Source of the DNA: Ottowia flava
Lineage (GTDB): Bacteria; Pseudomonadota; Gammaproteobacteria; Burkholderiales; Burkholderiaceae_C
Reading direction: 5' to 3'
DNA: 64,000 nucleotides
NCBI RefSeq assembly: GCF_008017535.1
Contig: NZ_VRUA01000017.1
Coordinates: 24,675-88,674, forward strand
This document shows, in pieces, positions 52,425 through 60,801 of this stretch (within the stretch, counting starts at the first letter, position 1; each line of letters opens with the position of its first letter). Made by a program: the position numbers and the translations under genes. Below the pieces are notes generated by a model. That model ran no database searches. It was not told the DNA's origin and saw only the letters and a list, made by a program, of their open reading frames with translations.

Positions 52425-52916
52425 CTAAAAAATCCCCGCTTCCATGCCTGCGGCGAGACCTTCGCCCAGATCGGCACATTGCGCAAGGGCATTGGCCCCG
52501 ATGGTCTTGGGCGCCAGGATCTGCTGGGGTGTTTGCGCGTGGGTGCAGACAATCAGGCTCGGTGCGATGCGGTTCAGGCGCCAACCGGTGGCGATGCGCT
52601 CCAACTGGCGCACGGCGTTGCTGCCGTCGCTGCCGGCACAGACCATGGCGGCGTAGGGGCGGCCGTTCAGCCGGTCGAGCACGGGGTAATAGCAACGGTC
52701 GAAGAAGTCCTTCATCACGCCGGACAGGGCAGCCAGGTTCTCAGGACAGACGAAGAGGTAGCCGTCAGCCGCCAGCAGGTCTTCCGGCCCGGCGTCGGGG
52801 GCGGCCTTCAGGTGCACGGTCACGCCGGCCTGCCCGCGCGCGGCCTGGGCGGCGGCTTCGGCCATCTGGCGGCTGCCGCCGGTGCGCGAGTGGTAGACGA
52901 TGAGCAGGTGTTTCAT
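52425..52916 (-). CDS. flavodoxin-fold NAD(P)H-dependent oxidoreductase
   Basis: FMN-binding protein of 163 residues starting MKHLLIVYHSRTGGSRQMA, whose HSRTGGS loop is the phosphate-binding site of flavodoxins. YLFVCPENLAALSGVMKDFF matches the WrbA/NADPH-dependent FMN reductase type loop, and FDRCYYPVLDRLNGRPYA the next strand-helix. Electron donor and acceptor are unknown. It diverges from nirJ across 257 bp that include an FNR-like box, so co-regulation with haem d1 synthesis under low oxygen is possible but unproven. Confidence 0.82.
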   Translation of the reverse strand: MKHLLIVYHSRTGGSRQMAEAAAQAARGQAGVTVHLKAAPDAGPEDLLAADGYLFVCPENLAALSGVMKDFFDRCYYPVLDRLNGRPYAAMVCAGSDGSNAVRQLERIATGWRLNRIAPSLIVCTHAQTPQQILAPKTIGANALAQCADLGEGLAAGMEAGIF

Positions 52917-53091
52917 GGCGGTGCGGCGGTCGCGCGACGGCGCAAGCGGATGCGCCCATTGTTGCGGATGCGCGGGGCCAGGGCGATGCCTGGAGACGCG
53001 CCGCAGGGCGACTCGTCGTGTGCAGGTTCGCGCACCGTTGAGGGGGCGAGCGCACCGATCGGTTCTTTTCGCCCCGCCGCGGCCACGCGAA

Positions 53092-53105
53092 TTGACGCAA
53101 GTCAT
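53092..53105. promoter_or_regulatory. FNR/DNR-like box upstream of nirJ
   Basis: TTGAC-GCAA-GTCAT matches TTGAT-N4-ATCAA at most positions. An AAGAAT (53128-53133) is placed so that the box would centre about 41 bases upstream of a start near 53140, the classic activating position. Oxygen- or NO-responsive Crp/FNR regulators drive nir genes in denitrifiers. Confidence 0.55.
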
Positions 53106-53173
53106 GGCCGCGCGACCGCCCCTGGCGAAGAATGGGCCATCCCACATTGACAGCCGCGCCCGCGGTGCCGCCC

Positions 53174-54430
53174 ATGTTCCGAATCTCGCAGTTCATGCAC
53201 GAATTGGCCCAGGCCGAGGCCACAGGCGTCTACCCTGCCCCGGCGCGCCGCACCGGCAAATCGCCCGGCAGCGCCACGCAGCCGCTGGGCCCGGTGGTGA
53301 TCTGGAACCTGATCCGCCGCTGCAACCTGACCTGCAAGCACTGCTACGCCTTCAGCGCCGACCACGATTACCCCGGCGAATTGAGCACGCAGCAGGTGTT
53401 CGATGTGCTGGATGACTTGCAGGCGTTCAATGTGCGTGCGCTGATCCTGTCAGGCGGCGAGCCGTTGCTGCGGCCCGACCTGTTCGAGATCGCCGCGCGC
53501 GCCAAGGCCATGGGCTTCTACATCGGCCTGTCGACCAACGGCACCTTGATCGACGAACCGCTGGCCCAGCGCGTGCATGCCGCGGGCTTCGACTACGTGG
53601 GCATCAGCCTGGACGGCATTGGCGCCACGCACGACAAGTTCCGCCGGCTGGAAGGCGCTTTCGACCGCAGCCTGGCTGCCGTGCGCCACCTGCAGAAGCT
53701 GGGCACCAAGGTCGGCCTGCGCTTCACCATGACCGAACTCAACGCGTTCGACCTGCCCAACCTGCTGAACCTCATGCGCGACGAGCAGGTCGACAAGTTC
53801 TATTTCAGCCACCTCAACTACGCCGGGCGCGGCAACATCCACCGCGGCAAGGACGCGCACCACCTGGCCACGCGCGAGGCGCTCGACCTGCTGTACCAGA
53901 CGGCCTGGGACGACGCCCGAAGCGGCGGCCAGCACGAGTACGTCACCGGCAACAACGACGCCGATGGCGCGTACCTGCTGCAATGGGTGCGCCAGCACCT
54001 GCCGCGCTGGGCCGATGACGTGCAGCAGCGCCTCGTCGCCTGGGGCGGCAACGCCAGCGGCGTGCACGTGGCCAACATCGACAACGTGGGCGACGTTCAC
54101 CCCGACACCATGTGGTGGCACCACACGCTGGGCAACGTCAAGGCGCGCCCGTTTTCCGAGATCTGGATGGACCTGAGCGACCCGCTGATGGCCGGACTGA
54201 AGACGCGCCCGCGCCAGGTGCACGGGCGCTGCGGCGGCTGCCAATACCTGGCCATCTGCGGCGGCAACACCCGCGTGCGCGCCCAGCAGGTCACCGGCGA
54301 CGCGTGGGCCGAAGACCCAGGCTGCTACCTGAGCGATGAAGAGATCGGCGTCGCTCCGGGCGACGCGCGCGTGGTCACCACCGCCTACCGCGGCCGCAAG
54401 GTGATCGAGCTGGTCCCCAGCGATTCTTAA
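53174..54430 (+). CDS. nirJ: haem d1 biosynthesis radical SAM protein NirJ
   Basis: Radical SAM enzyme of 418 residues that removes two propionate side chains while making haem d1, the cofactor of cytochrome cd1 nitrite reductase. The SAM cluster is CNLTCKHCYAFS (about 52-63), followed by LILSGGEPLLRPD and YVGISLDGI. The C-terminal auxiliary-cluster cysteines are in CGGCQYLAICGG (near residue 355). VIWNLIRRCNLTCKHCY and ANIDNVGDVHPDTMWW match NirJ rather than other SPASM proteins. The start is ATG 53174; an upstream GTG at 53132 is less likely. No nirS, nirF or nirD-L-G-H gene is in the window. Confidence 0.93.
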   Translation: MFRISQFMHELAQAEATGVYPAPARRTGKSPGSATQPLGPVVIWNLIRRCNLTCKHCYAFSADHDYPGELSTQQVFDVLDDLQAFNVRALILSGGEPLLRPDLFEIAARAKAMGFYIGLSTNGTLIDEPLAQRVHAAGFDYVGISLDGIGATHDKFRRLEGAFDRSLAAVRHLQKLGTKVGLRFTMTELNAFDLPNLLNLMRDEQVDKFYFSHLNYAGRGNIHRGKDAHHLATREALDLLYQTAWDDARSGGQHEYVTGNNDADGAYLLQWVRQHLPRWADDVQQRLVAWGGNASGVHVANIDNVGDVHPDTMWWHHTLGNVKARPFSEIWMDLSDPLMAGLKTRPRQVHGRCGGCQYLAICGGNTRVRAQQVTGDAWAEDPGCYLSDEEIGVAPGDARVVTTAYRGRKVIELVPSDS

Positions 54431-54488
54431 GAGAAATAGGCCTGCAGCCCTACAACCACCTGCGCAGGCAGCTACGCTAATGATAGCA
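54424..54488 (+). repeat. dispersed short repeat, copy 20, supplies nirN start codon
   Basis: Reads TTCTTAAGAGAAATAGGCC then TGCAGCCCTACAACCACCTG and CGCAGGCAGCTACGCTAATG. Its left edge overlaps the nirJ stop codon (TAA 54428-54430) and its right edge contains the nirN ATG at 54480. Confidence 0.93.
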
Positions 54489-56093
54489 AATAAAACCCTG
54501 AATGGTCTCCTGCGTGCCGGGCTTGCGGCCACCGCCATCAGCCTGATGGCCAGCGCCTGGGCCCAGGCACCCGCATCGCTTGGCGCAGCGCCCCAGCGCA
54601 CGGTCACCCAGCTATATCAGCAGCATTGCGCCGCCTGCCACGGCGAGCAGCGCCTGGGCGGCATGGGCCCGGCCCTGCTGCCGGAAAGCCTGGCGCGGCT
54701 GAAGAAGCCCGAGGCGCTGGCCGTGATCCGCGACGGCCGGCCGGCCACGCAGATGGCGGGCTTCGGCGCGCAGCTGTCCGAGGCCGAGCTGAAGGCGCTG
54801 GGCGAATGGATCTACACCCCGGTCAGCCCCGCGCCGCGCTGGGCCGACGCCGATATCCGCACCAGCCGCGTCGAAACCGCGGGCTGGAAAGACTGGCCGG
54901 CCAAGCCGCAGTGGCGCGCCGACCCGATGAACCTGTTCATCGTGGTCGAAGGGGGCGACCACCACGTGTCGCTGCTGGACGGTGACAAGTTTGAGGTGAT
55001 CCACCGCTTCCCCAGCCGCTTCGCCCTGCACGGCGGACCCAAGTTCACGCCGGACGGGCGCTATGTGTTCTTCGGCTCGCGCGACGGCTGGATCACCAAA
55101 TTCGACCTGTGGAACCTGAAGACCGTGGCCGAGGTGCGCGCCGGCATCAACATGCGCAACATCGCCGTCAGCGGCGATGGCCAATGGGTGATGGCGGCCA
55201 ACTACCTGCCGCACACGCTGGCGCTGTTCGACGCCGACCTGAACCTGGTCAAGACCTACGAGGCGCGCACGCAGGACGGCGCCCGCACGTCGCGCGTGTC
55301 CGCCGTGTACGACGCCGAGCCGCGCAAGAGCTTCGTCATCGCGCTGAAGGACATCGCCGAGATCTGGGAGATCAGCTACGACCGCCAGGCCCCGCCGATC
55401 TACGACGGCTTCGTGCACGACTACAAGATGGCCGAAGGCCTGCCCAAGGACGGTTTTCTGGGCGTGCGCCGCACCCCGCTGGCCGAGCCGCTGGACGACT
55501 TCTTCTTCAGCCCCAACTACGCCTACGCGCTGGGTGCGTCGCGCCCGCACGACGACGGATCGCCCAGCGGCCAGGTCGTCAACCTCGACGCGCGCCGCAA
55601 AATCGCCACGCTGCCCATCGCCGGCATGCCGCACCTGGGCTCGGGCATCACCTTCGACCATGGCGGGCGCCGCGTGATGGCCAGCCCCAACCTGAAGGAC
55701 GGGCGCATCAGCGTGATCGACATGCAGACCTGGCAGCTGGTCAAGGACATCGAGACGCCGGGCCCGGGCTTCTTCATGCGCAGCCACGAAGCCACGCCCT
55801 ACGCCTGGGTCGATTCGATGATGAGCCCCAAAGCCAAGGACACCCTCACCATCCTCGACAAACGCACGCTAGCCCCGGTCGCCCAGGTGCGCGAGCCCGG
55901 CAAGACGCTGGCGCACATCGAATTCACGAAGGATGGCCGCTACGCCTTGGCCAGCGTGTGGGAAAACGACGGCGCCCTGGTCGTCTACGACGCGTCCACG
56001 TTCAAGGAAGTCAAGCGGCTGCCGATGAAAAAGCCCGTGGGCAAGTACAACGTGTTCAACAAGATCACGCGATCGGAAGGCACGTCGCATTAG
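54480..56093 (+). CDS. nirN: NirN-like cytochrome c/d1 protein (dihydro-haem d1 dehydrogenase type)
   Basis: Periplasmic protein of 537 residues. A signal peptide (AGLAATAISLMASAWAQA, cleavage near residue 29) precedes a cytochrome c domain with haem site CAACHGEQRLGGMGP (about 52-66), then an eight-bladed d1-type propeller to the C-terminus (GGPKFTPDGRYVFFGSRDG, AVSGDGQWVMAANYLPHTL, KPVGKYNVFNK). NirN completes haem d1 by introducing the last double bond and passes it to nitrite reductase. The single c-haem and 493-550-residue size fit NirN; NirS is a close relative, but its typical active-site features are not obvious here. The start codon lies inside repeat copy 20. Confidence 0.85.
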   Translation: MIANKTLNGLLRAGLAATAISLMASAWAQAPASLGAAPQRTVTQLYQQHCAACHGEQRLGGMGPALLPESLARLKKPEALAVIRDGRPATQMAGFGAQLSEAELKALGEWIYTPVSPAPRWADADIRTSRVETAGWKDWPAKPQWRADPMNLFIVVEGGDHHVSLLDGDKFEVIHRFPSRFALHGGPKFTPDGRYVFFGSRDGWITKFDLWNLKTVAEVRAGINMRNIAVSGDGQWVMAANYLPHTLALFDADLNLVKTYEARTQDGARTSRVSAVYDAEPRKSFVIALKDIAEIWEISYDRQAPPIYDGFVHDYKMAEGLPKDGFLGVRRTPLAEPLDDFFFSPNYAYALGASRPHDDGSPSGQVVNLDARRKIATLPIAGMPHLGSGITFDHGGRRVMASPNLKDGRISVIDMQTWQLVKDIETPGPGFFMRSHEATPYAWVDSMMSPKAKDTLTILDKRTLAPVAQVREPGKTLAHIEFTKDGRYALASVWENDGALVVYDASTFKEVKRLPMKKPVGKYNVFNKITRSEGTSH

Positions 56094-56183
56094 AGGGCAG
56101 CCCACTGCGCCGATCAGCGTATTTGATCCGCCGGGAATTTTTTCCTAGCATGCCCTGTCTCCCAACACACTCCAGGAGCTGGC

Positions 56184-56978
56184 ATGGCCGATGTTCTGTT
56201 CGACACCGATGGGCCGGTGTGCCTGATCACCCTCAACCGCCCCGACAAGCGCAACGCCGTGCACGGGCCGATGGCGCGCGAGCTGCGCGACGCCTTCCTT
56301 CGCTTTGAAGCCGACGACGCGCTGCGTGTGGCGGTGATGTCCGGGGCAGGCGGCCATTTCTGCGCGGGCGCCGACCTCGCCGCCGTGGGCGACCCGGCGC
56401 TGCGCAACGAGCTCGATCCGGAAGGCGGCGGCGCGGGTCCGATGGGGCCATCACGCCTGGCGCTCAGCAAGCCCTTGATCGCTGCCGTCAACGGCTACGC
56501 GGTGGCGGGCGGGCTGGAGCTGGCGCTACTGGCCGACTTGCGCGTAGCCGATGAAGACGCCACCTTCGGCGTGTTCTGCCGGCGCTGGGGCGTGCCCTTG
56601 ATCGACGGTGGCACGGTGCGCCTGCCGCGCCTCGTGGGCATGGGCCGCGCGCTGGACATGATCCTGACCGGGCGCCCCGTGGGCGCCGCCGAGGCGCACG
56701 CGATGGGCCTCGTCAACCGCGTCACCGCACCGGGTAGCGCCCTGGCCGCCGCGGTCGAGCTGGCCCACCAGATCGCCGGCTTTCCGCAGCAATGCCTGCT
56801 GACCGACCGCGCTTCTGCCTACGCCCAATGGAGCTTGCCGCTGGCCGACGCACTGCGCCAGGAGGGCGCGCGCGGCACGCCCATGGTCGCCGCGGAAGGC
56901 GCAGCAGGTGCGGCCCGCTTCACGCAGGGCGCGGGGCGCCATGGGCAATTTGGCGGCAGCGGCCAGGGCGTCGCCTGA
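56184..56978 (+). CDS. crotonase/enoyl-CoA hydratase family protein
   Basis: Crotonase-fold protein of 264 residues: LITLNRPDKRNAVHGPMARE (about 12-31), oxyanion-hole HFCAGADLAAVGD (about 57-69) and AAVNGYAVAGGLELALLADL (about 97-116), then RRWGVPLIDGGTVRLPRLVG. Substrate unknown; many such genes act in fatty-acid or aromatic catabolism. ACTCCAGGAG is well placed before the ATG. The C-terminus after residue 245 is Gly-rich (GAGRHGQFGGSG). It follows nirN by 90 bp, with no functional link evident. Confidence 0.85.
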   Translation: MADVLFDTDGPVCLITLNRPDKRNAVHGPMARELRDAFLRFEADDALRVAVMSGAGGHFCAGADLAAVGDPALRNELDPEGGGAGPMGPSRLALSKPLIAAVNGYAVAGGLELALLADLRVADEDATFGVFCRRWGVPLIDGGTVRLPRLVGMGRALDMILTGRPVGAAEAHAMGLVNRVTAPGSALAAAVELAHQIAGFPQQCLLTDRASAYAQWSLPLADALRQEGARGTPMVAAEGAAGAARFTQGAGRHGQFGGSGQGVA

Positions 56979-57101
56979 CCTGCCGGGGGTCGCGCCCCAG
57001 CGGCACGACCGAGACGCGACAGCACTCCGACCTGACGCGTCACTCGAACCTGCACAGTTCCCCGCCTGCGCATTACCCGGGCTGACCGCCCGCGCATGCC
57101 G

Positions 57102-58058
57102 TCAGCGCAGCGCCGGGGCCGCGCGCAGCGCGCCCACCGCACCGCCGCCCATGGCCGCGCCGAAGCGCTTGGCAAAGCGCTCGGCGATGTTTTCCTTGTT
57201 GGTGTAGTCGACCAGCTTCTCGGCCTTGACCACGTCGCGCGCCACGCCGTCCAGGCTGCCCAGTTCATCGGCCAGGCCCAACTGGATCGCCTGCTCGCCC
57301 GTCCAGAACAGGCCGCTGAACATATCGGGCGTTTCCTTCAGGCGGTCGCCGCGGCCTTTTTTGACCACGCCGATGAACTGCTGGTGGATCTGGTTCAGCA
57401 TGGTCTGTGCGTGCTGCTTCTGCGCGTCGGATTGCGGGCTGAACGGGTCGAGGAAGCCCTTGTTGTCGCCGGCCGTCAGCAGGCGGCGCTCGATGCCCAG
57501 CTTTTCCATGGTGCCGACGAAGCCGAAGCCGTCCATCAGCACGCCGATGCTGCCAACGATACTGGCCTTGTCCACGTAAATCTTGTCGGCGGCCGACGCG
57601 ATGTAGTACGCAGCCGAGGCGCAGGTTTCTTCCACCACGGCGTAGATCGGTTTCTTGTGCAGCGCGCGCAGGCGGCGGATCTCGTCGTTGATCAGGCCCG
57701 CCTGCACGGGGCTGCCGCCGGGCGAGTTGATCAGGATCACCAGCGCCTTGGAGCCATCGTCTTCCAGCGCGCTGCGCAGCGCCGGCAGCACGTACTCGGC
57801 GCTGGCCTCGCCGGAATCGGAGATCTCGCCCTTGATGGTGACCATCGCGGTGTGCGGCAACGCGGCCTTGGTCCCGGGCAGGTTGTCGGCCACCAGGAAC
57901 CAGATCAGCGCCGCGAACAGCGCCATCCACACCAGGCTGCGGAAGACGCGCCAGCGGCGCGCGGCGCGGCGTTCGCGCACGTCTGCCAGCAGCAGTTTTT
58001 CGATCGCCTCGCGCTCCCAATGCAAGGTCTTGGCGTCCAGGGTCACTTCATTTTCCAT
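57102..58058 (-). CDS. sppA: S49 family signal peptide peptidase (SppA type)
   Basis: Membrane-anchored serine protease that degrades leftover signal peptides. At 318 residues it is the short SppA form. One hydrophobic anchor lies near residues 42-61 (VFRSLVWMALFAALIWFLV), followed by VTIKGEISDSGEASAEYVLP, LINSPGGSPVQAGLINDEI and the catalytic serine region EETCASAAYYIASAADKIYV (about 144-163), and then the lysine of the Ser-Lys dyad in the VGSIGVLMDGFGF segment or just after. Its ATG lies within repeat copy 21. It is last in a minus-strand run rluC-gph-Rieske-sppA. Confidence 0.92.
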   Translation of the reverse strand: MENEVTLDAKTLHWEREAIEKLLLADVRERRAARRWRVFRSLVWMALFAALIWFLVADNLPGTKAALPHTAMVTIKGEISDSGEASAEYVLPALRSALEDDGSKALVILINSPGGSPVQAGLINDEIRRLRALHKKPIYAVVEETCASAAYYIASAADKIYVDKASIVGSIGVLMDGFGFVGTMEKLGIERRLLTAGDNKGFLDPFSPQSDAQKQHAQTMLNQIHQQFIGVVKKGRGDRLKETPDMFSGLFWTGEQAIQLGLADELGSLDGVARDVVKAEKLVDYTNKENIAERFAKRFGAAMGGGAVGALRAAPALR

Positions 58059-58096
58059 AGCTGTTTGCGCAGATTGGGTAAGGGCCAGAGCCCGCT
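58047..58096 (-). repeat. dispersed short repeat, copy 21, contains the sppA start codon
   Basis: Minus strand: GGCTCTGGCCCTTACCCAAT then CTGCGCAAACAGCTATGG. The ATG of sppA (58058) is part of the conserved AGCTAT(G) core, so the element forms the whole 5' leader of the gene. Confidence 0.85.
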
Positions 58097-58144
58097 ATTG
58101 TTCCAGAAGGGCACATCGCTGCCGCGGGCGCCCGGTTTCAGAAT

Positions 58145-58522
58145 TCAGAATTCAAGTGGCCTGAGCAGGTAACTGGTGTGCCACTGCACCACACCGCCCT
58201 GCTCGGTCAGCTCGACCTTGATCAAGCCGCCGCGGCACGGGCCGCCCGCGCATTCGCCGGTGTCCGGTGTGTAGGCGGCGCCATGCGACGCGCACAGCAG
58301 CCATTGGCCGCTGTCATCGAAGAAGCGGCCTTCCTGGTAGTCCATCTCCATGGCCACGTGGGTGCAGCGGTTCAGGTAGGCGTGGACCCGCCCTTCATAG
58401 CGAATGGCAAAGGCGCGTAGGGTCTGCCCGCCGTACACCACATCGAACGCCACGGCCACGCCGCCGTCGACCAGATCGGTCGAATTGCAGAGTGGAATCA
58501 GCTCAATATCGTTGGTGGACAT
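58145..58522 (-). CDS. Rieske 2Fe-2S protein
   Basis: Soluble Rieske-fold protein of 125 residues. The two cluster motifs are CTHVAMEMDYQEG (Cys-X-His, about 46-58) and CASHGAAYTPDTGEC (Cys-X2-His, about 70-84). The spacing fits ferredoxin-type Rieske proteins of oxygenases and nitrite reductase small subunits. The electron partner is unknown. The start is ATG 58522, preferred to a TTG two codons earlier; only half a repeat copy separates it from the upstream phosphatase gene. The rluC-phosphatase-Rieske-S49 order is one I associate with betaproteobacteria. Confidence 0.88.
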   Translation of the reverse strand: MSTNDIELIPLCNSTDLVDGGVAVAFDVVYGGQTLRAFAIRYEGRVHAYLNRCTHVAMEMDYQEGRFFDDSGQWLLCASHGAAYTPDTGECAGGPCRGGLIKVELTEQGGVVQWHTSYLLRPLEF

Positions 58523-58550
58523 GCGCAAACAGCTGCGAATACGATAGCAA
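58521..58550 (+). repeat. dispersed short repeat, copy 22 (half copy)
   Basis: ATGCGCAAACAGCTGCGAAT then ACGATAGC on the plus strand. Only the TGCGCA-to-TAGC half remains, and it fills the whole gap between the phosphatase stop and the Rieske start codon. Confidence 0.7.
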
Positions 58551-59213
58551 TCAGGCGTGCGCGTCCAGCCACTGGCGCAGCTCAGGCACCGAATGCAGCA
58601 CGGCGCGCGGGCCCAGCGCGTCGAATTCGGCGGGCTCGTGCGCGCCGTAGCTCACGCCCAGACTGGCACAGCCGGCGTTGCGCGCCATCAGCAGGTCGTG
58701 CGTGGTGTCGCCGACCATCAGCGTGCGTTCGGGCTCGGCGCCGAATTCGCGCATCAGCTCGTGCAGCATGCGCGGGTCGGGCTTGCCAGCGGTTTCATCC
58801 GCGGTGCGCGAGCCGTCGAACACGCCGTGCAGGTCGCGCGTGGCCAGCACGTTGTTCAGCCCGCGGCGGCTCTTGCCGGTGGCCACGGTCAGCCAATGGT
58901 GGCGCGCCTTCAGGTCGGCCAGCATGGGCAGCACGCCGTCAAACAAGCTGATGTCGTCCTGGTGCGCCAGGTAATGGTGGCGGTAGCGCTCACCCAGCAG
59001 CGGGTACTTGTCTTCCGGCACATCCGGGGCCGCGTGGGCCAGCGCCGGCATCAGCGCCATGCCGATCACGTAGGACGCCGCTTCGCGCGTGGGCCGCGCG
59101 CCACCGACGTCGACCACTGCGTCCTGGATGCAGCGGGTGATGAGGCCGGTGGAGTCGAACAGCGTGCCGTCCCAGTCGAAGCAGATCAGGTCGAATTGGC
59201 GCGGACGGGTCAT
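58551..59213 (-). CDS. HAD-superfamily phosphatase, phosphoglycolate phosphatase-like
   Basis: HAD-IA hydrolase of 220 residues. Motif I is CFDWDGTLFDSTG (nucleophile Asp and acid Asp, about 11-23), motif II TVATGKSRRGLNNVL (Thr, about 109-123) and motif IV MVGDTTHDLLMARNAG (about 164-179). The cap domain and size fit the Gph/PGMB group, which remove phosphate from phosphoglycolate or sugar phosphates. It overlaps rluC by 4 bp (ATGA), so it is translated from the rluC message. Confidence 0.9.
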   Translation of the reverse strand: MTRPRQFDLICFDWDGTLFDSTGLITRCIQDAVVDVGGARPTREAASYVIGMALMPALAHAAPDVPEDKYPLLGERYRHHYLAHQDDISLFDGVLPMLADLKARHHWLTVATGKSRRGLNNVLATRDLHGVFDGSRTADETAGKPDPRMLHELMREFGAEPERTLMVGDTTHDLLMARNAGCASLGVSYGAHEPAEFDALGPRAVLHSVPELRQWLDAHA

Positions 59214-60202
59214 TCAGGGGTCAGGAAGGCTTGCAGATCGGGTGGCAGCGGCGCGTGCAGCTCGACGCGCTCGCCGTTGGCAGGGTGCGTGAACTGTAAC
59301 CGCCATGCATGGAGAAACATGCGTTTGAGGCCCCGCTTGTGCAAGGCTTTGTTGCGGTCGAAATCGCCGTATTTCTCGTCGCCCGCAATCGAATGGCCCT
59401 GGCTCGCCAGGTGCACGCGGATCTGGTGCGTTCGCCCCGTTTTGATGGTCACTTCCAACAGCGTGAAGCCCGGCAGGCGCTCGCGCACCTTGACCAGGGT
59501 GATGGCGCGCATACCGTCCGGGTCGTCCTTGCCCACCACTTTGACGCGCCGCTCGCCCTCGCCCACGCCGCCCGGCACCAAATACTTGTGCAAGGGCGCG
59601 TCGATCACCTTCAGCTTGTCCGGCCAGTCGCCCAGCACCAGCGCCAGGTAGGTCTTGCCGGTTTCACGCTCGCGGAACTGGTCCTGCAGGTGTTTGAGCG
59701 CGCTGCGCTTCTTGGCGACCAGCAGGATGCCGCTGGTTTCGCGGTCGAGCCGGTGCACCAACTCCAGCGTCTTGGCCATGGGGCGGGCGCGGCGCAGTTG
59801 CTCGATCACGCCAAAGCTGACGCCCGAGCCGCCGTGCACCGCCACGCCAGCGGGCTTGTCGATGGCCAGCACGTGCTCGTCTTCCAGCAGCACCGGGAAT
59901 TCGCGCGCCGGGGCGGCCTGCGGGCCGTCCGTCGGCTTGGCTTCGGCCACGCGCACCGGCGGGACCCGCACCACGTCGCCGGGCGCGACGCGGGCGTCGG
60001 CGCTGGCGCGGCCCTTGTTGATGCGCACTTCACCACTGCGGATGATGCGGTAGACGTGGGTCTTGGGCACGCCCTTTAGGTGGCGCAGCAGGTAGTTGTC
60101 CAGGCGCTGGCCGGCCGATTCTTCGTCCACCGTCAGCCAGCGCACCGCGGGTTTGCCCAGGGTCACGGAGCTGGGCGGATTGGCACTTATAATGCGATTC
60201 AC
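59210..60202 (-). CDS. rluC: 23S rRNA pseudouridine synthase RluC
   Basis: RluA-family enzyme that isomerises uridines in 23S rRNA helix regions 955/2504/2580. About 330 residues from GTG 60202. The S4 RNA-binding domain spans roughly 25-85 (QRLDNYLLRHLKGVPKTHVY), followed by the catalytic HRLDRETSGILLVAKK (Asp nucleophile) and RTHQIRVHLASQGHSIAGD. RluC rather than RluD is inferred from the S4 sequence and the place opposite rne, as in many proteobacteria. The frame stays open to 60568 but that part is not conserved-looking. The start is uncertain, with a consensus-like TATAAT for the opposite strand just inside it. Confidence 0.92.
   Translation of the reverse strand: MNRIISANPPSSVTLGKPAVRWLTVDEESAGQRLDNYLLRHLKGVPKTHVYRIIRSGEVRINKGRASADARVAPGDVVRVPPVRVAEAKPTDGPQAAPAREFPVLLEDEHVLAIDKPAGVAVHGGSGVSFGVIEQLRRARPMAKTLELVHRLDRETSGILLVAKKRSALKHLQDQFRERETGKTYLALVLGDWPDKLKVIDAPLHKYLVPGGVGEGERRVKVVGKDDPDGMRAITLVKVRERLPGFTLLEVTIKTGRTHQIRVHLASQGHSIAGDEKYGDFDRNKALHKRGLKRMFLHAWRLQFTHPANGERVELHAPLPPDLQAFLTPE
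60188..60193 (+). promoter_or_regulatory. candidate -10 element of rne
   Basis: A perfect TATAAT on the plus strand inside the first codons assigned to rluC. No good -35 stands 16-18 bases upstream (ACGGAG). If used, it gives an rne leader of about 620 bases. Confidence 0.4.
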
Positions 60203-60548
60203 TGGCAACCGGCCGTAAGTGGTTGAATTTGAAATGGAAGTTGCTTGCCCAAGCGCGCAAGTGTAATTCCACCCCTTGCGAAGTCGGCGCCAGTAATGGT
60301 CGATGCCGGGCCTGCACAAGAAAGCGCCCTGCCCTCCGCGCCCCTTTTGGGCCCGGGCAGCCACGCACGAAAAGCGCAGGTCGGGTCGACGCGATGAAAC
60401 CCTGATTGACGGAATACCCAAAGTCGGCAGGTTGGCCCGCACTGCGCGTGGTGAACCTGCCGATCGGATCGAAGCGAGAAACCCGGTGCTGATGGCGATG
60501 CTGACAATGCTCCAACGCTGGCTGCGGCCTGCGTTTGTGGATGCATTT

Positions 60549-60599
60549 TCGGCCCTGAGCCGCACCACACCTGCGCAAGCAGCTACTCAATTTGTAGCG
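60549..60599 (+). repeat. dispersed short repeat, copy 23, in rne leader
   Basis: CGGCCCTGAGCCGCACCACA then CCTGCGCAAGCAGCTACTCA and ATTTGTAGC. Sense to rne, 223 bp upstream of its start codon. Confidence 0.88.
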
Positions 60600-60767
60600 T
60601 GTACGCGGGTTTTGCCACCGGACCCCCTCGCCCCCTTCCACGCGCCCCCGCCTGACTTCGGCCGCTGAAGCTTCGGTTTCAGCAGCCCGGATCGCCCTGC
60701 GTCCCGCACCGGCATCCGCCCGTCTCGCGCCACGGCAGTTCCTTCGTCTCGTCGCGCCGCCTCCGGC

Positions 60768-60801
60768 ATCTCAGGCCCCGCTTGACGGGGTCGTGTGAGA
60801 T
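60768..60801 (+). promoter_or_regulatory. nested hairpin directly upstream of the rne ribosome site
   Basis: ATCTCA (60768-60773) pairs with TGAGAT (60796-60801), and inside it CCCCG (60776-60780) pairs with CGGGG (60786-60790) over loop CTTGA. The AAGGAAA ribosome site starts seven bases later. Well placed for RNase E or a protein to sense and act on. Confidence 0.6.

Noticed and set aside
60202..60568. N-terminal extension of RluC by about 120 residues
   Set aside because: The frame is open, but the extra part is low-complexity, non-conserved-looking and would erase the rne leader. The S4 domain starts just after GTG 60202.
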